Of a stretch of DNA of 64,000 bases, positions 59,135 to 64,000 are shown piece by piece (the first letter of the stretch is position 1; each line of letters starts with the position of its first letter). The DNA is taken from contig NZ_KB893301.1 of the NCBI RefSeq assembly GCF_000374065.1, forward strand, positions 151,429-215,428, read 5' to 3'. This DNA is from Spirosoma luteum DSM 19990. GTDB taxonomy: Bacteria > Bacteroidota > Bacteroidia > Cytophagales > Spirosomataceae. A program made the position numbers and the translations under genes. Below the pieces are notes generated by a model, which did not search any database, was not told the DNA's origin, and worked only from the letters and a program-made list of their open reading frames with translations.

Positions 59135-60519
59135 CTGATTTAATACAACCCCTGTTTAAGCACACGAAACCAGTCGATTTATCCCGGCAGCAATTCCTGC
59201 GACGGGCTGGATTGGGGCTGGCGACCGGTGCTATCGGCAGCATACTGGTTGCCTGCGGTGACAAAACAGGTGCCAGCGTCAACTCCTCTGTTTCTACGGC
59301 AGTCTCCAGTGGCTCTGTACCTAAACTGCCCGCTACCTCGCCACCAGCCGAAGTGCCCGCCGATTCCACCAAGCCCATTAAGCTGGAGCCAATAAAAGCC
59401 GCCACCGAGCAGCAGGACCCGCCCCCGCCTACACCCCTGCCCGATGCAAAACGGGTGGGATACGCGCTTGTAGGGCTGGGTCACCTGACACTTAATCAGC
59501 TATTACCCGCATTTGGTGCCTGTACAAAATCAAAAGTGGTTGCTCTGGTGAGTGGTAGTCCCGAAAAAATGAAGAAAGTAGCCATGCAGTACGGCATCAA
59601 AAGCGGAAGTTGCTACAGCTACGAAGACTACGACAAGATACGGGACAACCCGGAAGTGGATGCCATATACATCGTACTGCCCAATGGTATGCACGCCGAG
59701 TACACGGTTCGGGGAGCGCAGGCGGGGAAACATATCCTCTGCGAAAAACCAATGGCCAACTCGGTGGCAGAGTGTCAGACCATGATTGATGCCTGTAAAA
59801 AGGCCAATCGAAAGTTGATGGTTGCGTACCGGATCCAGTATGAGCCGCACCATAGAATAGTGCGGGACATGGTGCAGAAGGGAGAATTCGGTAAGGTGAA
59901 AAGTATTATGGCCAATAATGGGCAAAACTCCGATAACCCGTCGCACTGGCGTTTTGATAAGAAGCTGGCCGGGGGAGGGGCATTGCCCGATGTTGGTCTT
60001 TATTGCCTCAATACGATCCGGTATTTGCTGGCCGAAGAACCGACCGAAGTAATGGGCTTTATTCACAGCACACCGGATGATCCCCGTTTCCGCGAAGTGG
60101 AAGAACAGGTGAACTGGCTCATGAAATTTCCGAGTGGCGTACAAACCAGTTGCGCCACCAGCTACGGCCACCACGAGGACCGGCGTTATAAAGTGTTGGC
60201 CGAGACCGGCTGGATGGAGATGGACCCCGCCTTCTCGTACGAAGGGCTACAATTGCAGACCAGCCAGGCGGAGGGTAAGGAAAACCGGCTCACCCAGCAT
60301 AAAATAGCGGACATAAATCAGTTTGCTGCCGAAATTGACCACTTCTCGGAATCCATTATTAGAAATACCATACCCTACACGCCCGGCGAAGAAGGATTAC
60401 AGGATCAAAAGATAATGGAAGCCATTTACAAGTCGGCGCGGGAAGGCAGGCCGGTAAAGCTACCGGCTGTCAGTAAGAAGGACGCGTTTCGGGGGGCAGA
60501 GCCAAAAACGAATGCGTAG
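59122..60519 (+). CDS. Lipoprotein Gfo/Idh/MocA-family oxidoreductase (glucose-fructose oxidoreductase-like)
   Basis: A 465-residue protein. The N-terminus has SRQQFLRRAGLGLATGAIGS then a lipobox LVAC, so it is exported and lipid-anchored; the Tat-like motif has Gln for the second Arg, so the export route is unclear. A linker rich in Pro, Ser and Thr (about 50-110) precedes a Rossmann domain (VGYALVGLGHLTLNQLLPAF), the family ILCEKPMANSVAECQ and the catalytic GALPDVGLYCLNTIRYL. Periplasmic members such as glucose-fructose oxidoreductase keep NADP tightly bound. The ATG lies inside a hairpin; no other start is available before the signal. Confidence 0.88.
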   Translation: MKPIPDLIQPLFKHTKPVDLSRQQFLRRAGLGLATGAIGSILVACGDKTGASVNSSVSTAVSSGSVPKLPATSPPAEVPADSTKPIKLEPIKAATEQQDPPPPTPLPDAKRVGYALVGLGHLTLNQLLPAFGACTKSKVVALVSGSPEKMKKVAMQYGIKSGSCYSYEDYDKIRDNPEVDAIYIVLPNGMHAEYTVRGAQAGKHILCEKPMANSVAECQTMIDACKKANRKLMVAYRIQYEPHHRIVRDMVQKGEFGKVKSIMANNGQNSDNPSHWRFDKKLAGGGALPDVGLYCLNTIRYLLAEEPTEVMGFIHSTPDDPRFREVEEQVNWLMKFPSGVQTSCATSYGHHEDRRYKVLAETGWMEMDPAFSYEGLQLQTSQAEGKENRLTQHKIADINQFAAEIDHFSESIIRNTIPYTPGEEGLQDQKIMEAIYKSAREGRPVKLPAVSKKDAFRGAEPKTNA

Positions 60520-60538
60520 GTTACGCATTCGTTTTTGG
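60502..60538. terminator. Bidirectional terminator overlapping a stop codon
   Basis: Perfect 17-base-pair stem (60502-60518 and 60522-60538, CCAAAAACGAATGCGTA) and three-base loop. It includes the TAG of the plus-strand gene and ends eight bases from the stop of the convergent minus-strand gene. Confidence 0.88.
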
Positions 60539-60545
60539 TTAGCTG

Positions 60546-61154
60546 TTACTTTGTGGCTGTTGCCGACACGGGGGGATTTATCATGATGTGTGCCCGGTGG
60601 GTGCCGGGGTCCATAATCCAGGGCATTCCCGGTGCTTCGGGTTTCAGGGGTAGTCCGGTGCTTTCGGCGGTAGCGTAGGGGATGTAGACTACGTAGCGCA
60701 GGTAGCCATCTTTTACATTGCCGGTGGCCGCGTCGTACTGCTCATCCTTGGCCGAGTAGGAATACAGGGTTGATGGGTGCTCCGGCATCATCAGCTTCTT
60801 ATCCTTCACCTCCTGCTCGCGCATGGCTAGTATTTCCGGGGCTTTTTTGCCATCCTTTTTCAGCACGCGGCCCCGTTCCATGAAGGGCTCCAGGTCTTTG
60901 TGGTAGCAGGACACACTCAGCCCCTTTTGCGTTGGGTCATCGGCCAGACAAACCAGTTCGTTGGTGCCTTTGCGTAAAACAACAAATTCATTTTTAGGGG
61001 AGTAGCCATACACCATCGCTGCGTCGCGCTTGTCGGCCGGGGCAGCTAGTAAAGCGGTTTTGATTTGTATATCGGGCGATGGAACAGCGGGCGTTTGGGC
61101 CATACCTGCCGATGCCAGGCCGCAAAGGGTCGCTAGTGTCAAAAGAGTTTTCAT
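60546..61154 (-). CDS. Exported protein of unknown function
   Basis: A 202-residue protein with signal peptide (KTLLTLATLCGLASAGMAQ); an ATG at 61160 would add only two residues. The mature chain contains KTALLAAPADKRDAAMVYGY, FVVLRKGTNELVCLADDP, SVSCYHKDLEPFMERGR and a C-terminal PWIMDPGTHRAHIMINPP. Two Cys (in LVCLADDP and VSCYHKD) could form a disulfide. Homologous proteins are, as far as I recall, common in Bacteroidota and Acidobacteria without known function. Transcribed alone; convergent with the oxidoreductase. Confidence 0.78.
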   Translation of the reverse strand: MKTLLTLATLCGLASAGMAQTPAVPSPDIQIKTALLAAPADKRDAAMVYGYSPKNEFVVLRKGTNELVCLADDPTQKGLSVSCYHKDLEPFMERGRVLKKDGKKAPEILAMREQEVKDKKLMMPEHPSTLYSYSAKDEQYDAATGNVKDGYLRYVVYIPYATAESTGLPLKPEAPGMPWIMDPGTHRAHIMINPPVSATATK

Positions 61155-61332
61155 AGTCATTGTTAGTTTGACTAAGTAAGGTCGACAGGGGACTAAATTA
61201 CTCAAAAGTGTACCGGGGCTGAATGGCCCTTCCGGGATTTAACGAAGGGTATACAACCCCCGTTTGATTTTTCGGCTGCCATTCTAGTGAATTTACCGGC
61301 CTTATTTGGTGAATTGGTCAACGTAACTTACT

Positions 61333-61662
61333 ATGCGCCGAATAAAGCATAAACTACGTCCAACAAGAATGAGCCAATCCAACAACCCTGTCCGACACCC
61401 GTTGACACTAACGGAACAGCTAGCCGCCGACCGAACCCGTTTGGCCAACGAACGCACACTGTTAGCCTACGTCCGAACGGCTTTAGGGCTGATTGCCAGT
61501 GGAACGGGATTCGCCGAATACCTGGATTCTCCGTCTCTACGCGTGGTTTTCATCCTGTTTATTCCGGTAGGTGTTTTGGTTTTACTGATAGGGATAAGGA
61601 GCTTCCTGAAACGCCTGAAGGGGCTGAATGAATACACCGAAGAACACCCGTCAACCTCATAA
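61333..61662 (+). CDS. DUF202 membrane protein
   Basis: A 109-residue protein with the DUF202 signature LAADRTRLANERTLLAYVRTALGL (leading to the first span; given here in parts, LAADRTRLANERTLL then AYVRTALGL), then a second span VVFILFIPVGVLVLLIGI and a basic tail. DUF202 proteins are small inner-membrane proteins, related to VTC-type anchors. An internal ATG at 61369 would give a 97-residue form and is equally possible. The gene overlaps the convergent xanthine dehydrogenase-family gene by six bases. Confidence 0.85.
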   Translation: MRRIKHKLRPTRMSQSNNPVRHPLTLTEQLAADRTRLANERTLLAYVRTALGLIASGTGFAEYLDSPSLRVVFILFIPVGVLVLLIGIRSFLKRLKGLNEYTEEHPSTS

Positions 61663-63777
61663 CAGCTTGTCGGGTGTGATGGGTAGCTCCCGAACGCGCT
61701 TGCCGGTGGCGTTGAACACCGCATTGGCAACGGCGGCTGCTACTCCCACGATACCCACTTCCCCGATTCCCTTTATCCCCATCTTGTTGGCGAGGGTATC
61801 TTCTTCCCGAATAAAGATAGCGTCCAGGTCGCCAATGTCCAGATTGGATGGAACGTGATAATCTGCCAATGACCGGGTCACGAAATTGCCCCAGCGCGGG
61901 TCGAGCACCGATTCTTCGGTTAAGGCCATGCCGATGCCCCATACATTACCACCGATTATCTGCGACCGGGCCGTTTTGGGATTCAGTATTTTGCCCGCTC
62001 CCGTTACGGCCAGAAACCGGGAAACCCGGACCATACCCGTTAACTTATTGACCCGGACTTCGGCGAAATTCGCGTTGAAACTATGGGCCGAGTATTCCTC
62101 CGCGCTCGCCAGTGGCTTGGAATCCACCCTTGTTTGGTGCGTAGGTATCTTTTCCGACACCATCAACTGCGAAGCGGTAGGGCGGGCGTAGTATTGCTTG
62201 CCTGATTTGGCAATCAACTCATCCGTAAGCTTGATGCAGGCATCGTTCACCACGTTGGCGTAACTGGTGGCGCCTACCGAACCCACCGACCCGGCGGCTG
62301 GCGGCAGGTCTGAGTCACCAATATGAACAGTTACATTTTTGATGGGCAGGTCCAGCGCGTCAGCCGCGGTTTGGGCCAGTATGGTATAGGTACCCGTTCC
62401 CAGGTCGGCCGCGGCCAGTTCTACAATGGCGGTAACGGTACTGCCCTCCCGGTTTAGCTTTACGATGGCCGAACTTGGCCGTTGGTGCGCCGGATACGTG
62501 CCAGCCGCTACGCCGTAGCCAATCAGGTAATCACCATCCTGATTTTGCCGGGGTTCCATCTTACGCTTATCCCAGCCGAAAGCTTTGGCCCCCGCCTGTA
62601 AACACTCCACCGCTTTTCGCGACGACCAGGGTTTGCCGTTTGACGGGTCTTTTGCCGGTTCGTTTTTAATGCGAAACACGATGGGGTCCATCTTCAGCTT
62701 GTACGCCAGTTCATCCACCGCCGATTCAAGGGCAAAGCTGCCCGTCGATTTTCCCGGACCACGGGTGTAGGTCGGCAGGATAACGTTCATGGGTACCACC
62801 TTATACGTAATGAGCGCGTTGGGGGTGTCGTACATGATTTTGGAACAGTCTCCGCAGGGCTCCACAAACTCCGTGTCAATGGCGCAGTGGGTCGTAATTT
62901 CGTGCGCCAGCGCGGTCAATTTGCCTTCTTTTGTTGCCGCGAGACTTACCTTCTGGAAATTTTGCTGGCGTAGCCCAACCGAATTAACCATCTGGTTGCG
63001 GGTCAACGCCAGTTTTACCGGGCGGTTGGCCACTTTGGCCGCTACGGCCGTGAGCACCAAATTGGCCCACTGGCCCCCTTTTGAGCCGAACCCGCCCCCA
63101 ATGTACGGTGAAACGATTCGGACGTTTTCCGGGCTAAGGTTTAGGGTGGCAGCCGCTGCGTTCTGCGCGCCGTTTACGATTTGGGCGCTGCTGTAAAGCG
63201 TCACCTGGTTGCCCGTCCATTCGGCAATGGCCGCGTGGGGTTCCATGGGATGATGGTGCTCAATGGGGGTGGAGTAAGTCTCTTCAACGGTATAGCTGGC
63301 CGTGCCGAGTGCCGCTTTTGCATCGCCCCACTTCTCGTCATGATTGTCTTTCGGGGGTTTAGCCTCGCTGGCCAGTTTGTCGAAATCAGCTTTCGGCGTC
63401 TTTTTGTCGTAGTCAACTTTTATGAGGTGTGCGGCATGGCGGGCCTGCTCGAATGTGTCTGCCACGACGATACCGATGTTCTGGCCGTAGAACTCGATTG
63501 CAGGGCTTTGCAACATCGCTCCCCCCCGAATGCCGCCTTTCACGTTTAGTTTGGGCGCATTCTTATGCGTGATAACGGCCAGCACACCCGGCGATTTTTC
63601 GGCTTCTGCCGAGTCGATGTTCGTAATGGTTCCGGCGGCAATAGTACTCTTGAACAAAATGGCGTAGGCGGCATTCTTAATCGGGTGGTCTACCGAATAA
63701 TCTGCTTTACCCGTCACTTTTAGAATACCGTCGATACGACTGACGGGTGTACCGACTAGTTTGTCTTTTTCGCGCAT
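61657..63777 (-). CDS. Xanthine dehydrogenase-family molybdopterin-binding subunit (PaoC/YagR-like)
   Basis: A 706-residue molybdenum-cofactor subunit. The N-terminal (1-120) aldehyde oxidase hammerhead domain begins SRIDGILKVTGKADYSVDH. Mo-cofactor motifs are IGGGFGSKGGQW (about 222-233), TYTRGPGKSTGSFALE and the catalytic Glu in GIGEVGIVGVAAAVANAV at the C-terminus. At about 700 residues it matches the periplasmic aldehyde dehydrogenase PaoABC. It is 17 bases downstream of the FAD-subunit gene, so a PaoA-like iron-sulfur subunit is expected beyond the right edge. Probably oxidises aldehydes or N-heterocycles. Confidence 0.94.
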   Translation of the reverse strand: MREKDKLVGTPVSRIDGILKVTGKADYSVDHPIKNAAYAILFKSTIAAGTITNIDSAEAEKSPGVLAVITHKNAPKLNVKGGIRGGAMLQSPAIEFYGQNIGIVVADTFEQARHAAHLIKVDYDKKTPKADFDKLASEAKPPKDNHDEKWGDAKAALGTASYTVEETYSTPIEHHHPMEPHAAIAEWTGNQVTLYSSAQIVNGAQNAAAATLNLSPENVRIVSPYIGGGFGSKGGQWANLVLTAVAAKVANRPVKLALTRNQMVNSVGLRQQNFQKVSLAATKEGKLTALAHEITTHCAIDTEFVEPCGDCSKIMYDTPNALITYKVVPMNVILPTYTRGPGKSTGSFALESAVDELAYKLKMDPIVFRIKNEPAKDPSNGKPWSSRKAVECLQAGAKAFGWDKRKMEPRQNQDGDYLIGYGVAAGTYPAHQRPSSAIVKLNREGSTVTAIVELAAADLGTGTYTILAQTAADALDLPIKNVTVHIGDSDLPPAAGSVGSVGATSYANVVNDACIKLTDELIAKSGKQYYARPTASQLMVSEKIPTHQTRVDSKPLASAEEYSAHSFNANFAEVRVNKLTGMVRVSRFLAVTGAGKILNPKTARSQIIGGNVWGIGMALTEESVLDPRWGNFVTRSLADYHVPSNLDIGDLDAIFIREEDTLANKMGIKGIGEVGIVGVAAAVANAVFNATGKRVRELPITPDKLL

Positions 63778-63794
63778 GGCATTGAATGATTAAA

Positions 63795-64000
63795 TCAGGA
63801 CTTGCTGCCGTTCAGGGCTTGTTGCAGGGCCAGGACAATACTCCGATTGCCCAGTTCTACTTTGAATTTATTATGCTCCAGGGGGCGGGCATCCGCCATC
63901 CCGGCCGTGGCTGCCAACCGGAAGTTCGCTTCAGTTGCTTCTTTCCCGACGAGCAGCTGCTCGGCTTTCAGCACGCGCCAGGGCTTATGCGCCACCCCAC
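63795..64000 (-). CDS. Xanthine dehydrogenase-family FAD-binding subunit, C-terminal part (partial)
   Basis: The gene continues beyond the right edge. The visible end reads G-VAHKPWRVLKAEQLLVG and FRLAATAGMADARPLEHNKF, the CO dehydrogenase flavoprotein C-terminal domain as found in PaoB/YagS. A GTG at 63995 is the Val of the GVAHKPWR motif, not a start. It lies just upstream of the molybdenum subunit gene in the order normal for PaoABC-type operons. Confidence 0.85.
   Translation of the reverse strand, partial: GVAHKPWRVLKAEQLLVGKEATEANFRLAATAGMADARPLEHNKFKVELGNRSIVLALQQALNGSKS

Overview
The window reads as a chromosome segment of a Bacteroidota bacterium, most likely order Cytophagales and close to Spirosoma (inference). 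The signs are: Bacteroidota-type promoters (a TTG/TTTG element, 19 bases, then TAnnTTTG) before the tRNA and several genes; no clear Shine-Dalgarno sequences; a DUF1800/DUF1501 pair with a type IX secretion C-terminal signal; head-GIN, DUF3127, NIPSNAP and SusD-free sugar-oxidoreductase genes typical of the group; and moderately high GC. Gene density is high and most genes are ordinary.

Layout. 1-6 kb: end of a GIN-domain protein, purK, a triple PepSY-like lipoprotein, a single-domain response regulator, a DUF305 membrane protein, a tRNA-Leu(GAG) with its own promoter and terminator, and DUF3127. 6-14 kb: housekeeping genes (aroA, nagA, ribD, prmC, a MoxR ATPase, msrB) plus an exported TPR/Ppx-like protein. 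14.1-15.4 kb: a nucleotidyltransferase toxin-antitoxin-like pair headed by a 26-base perfect palindrome. 15.5-25.3 kb (minus strand): a surface-glycan block (MBOAT acyltransferase, two GT2 glycosyltransferases, two polytopic GT-C-like proteins), an EamA exporter, an LptF/G permease and a DtxR/MntR regulator that faces mntH across a shared operator. 26.9-29.5 kb: a large secreted SGNH esterase with DUF11 repeats.

29.8-38.4 kb is the most remarkable part. A tightly packed six-gene plus-strand operon encodes an FHA protein, a 32-residue single-span membrane protein, a PP2C phosphatase, a 1373-residue fusion of a SEDS (RodA/FtsW) glycan polymerase with a class B penicillin-binding transpeptidase, a second FHA protein and a Hanks-type kinase with a C-terminal SH3-like domain. 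The order matches the actinobacterial fhaA-fhaB-pstP-rodA-pbpA-pknA/B locus, with the polymerase and transpeptidase in one chain. This looks like a phospho-regulated peptidoglycan synthase module.

38.6-47.7 kb: a DUF1501/DUF1800 secreted pair, then a sugar-utilisation block (MFS transporter, two Gfo/Idh/MocA dehydrogenases, a sugar isomerase/epimerase) interrupted by a DUF433/DUF5615 toxin-antitoxin pair. 47.7-48.7 kb: a lower-GC SRA-HNH modification-dependent nuclease next to a truncated TauE/SafE gene. 48.9-57.8 kb: a DsrE-like protein, a TPR lipoprotein, maltokinase and glgB (glycogen/GlgE-type metabolism), an outer-membrane protein and an orphan alpha-E protein. 58-64 kb: NIPSNAP, a lipoprotein Gfo/Idh oxidoreductase, DUF202, and the molybdenum and FAD subunits of a xanthine dehydrogenase-family enzyme.

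A second theme is non-coding. At least nine intergenic gaps carry short, low-complexity, self-complementary repeats that fall into four sequence families (A-D). They flank genes in every orientation, sometimes include the stop codon, and are not explained by any feature class I know.
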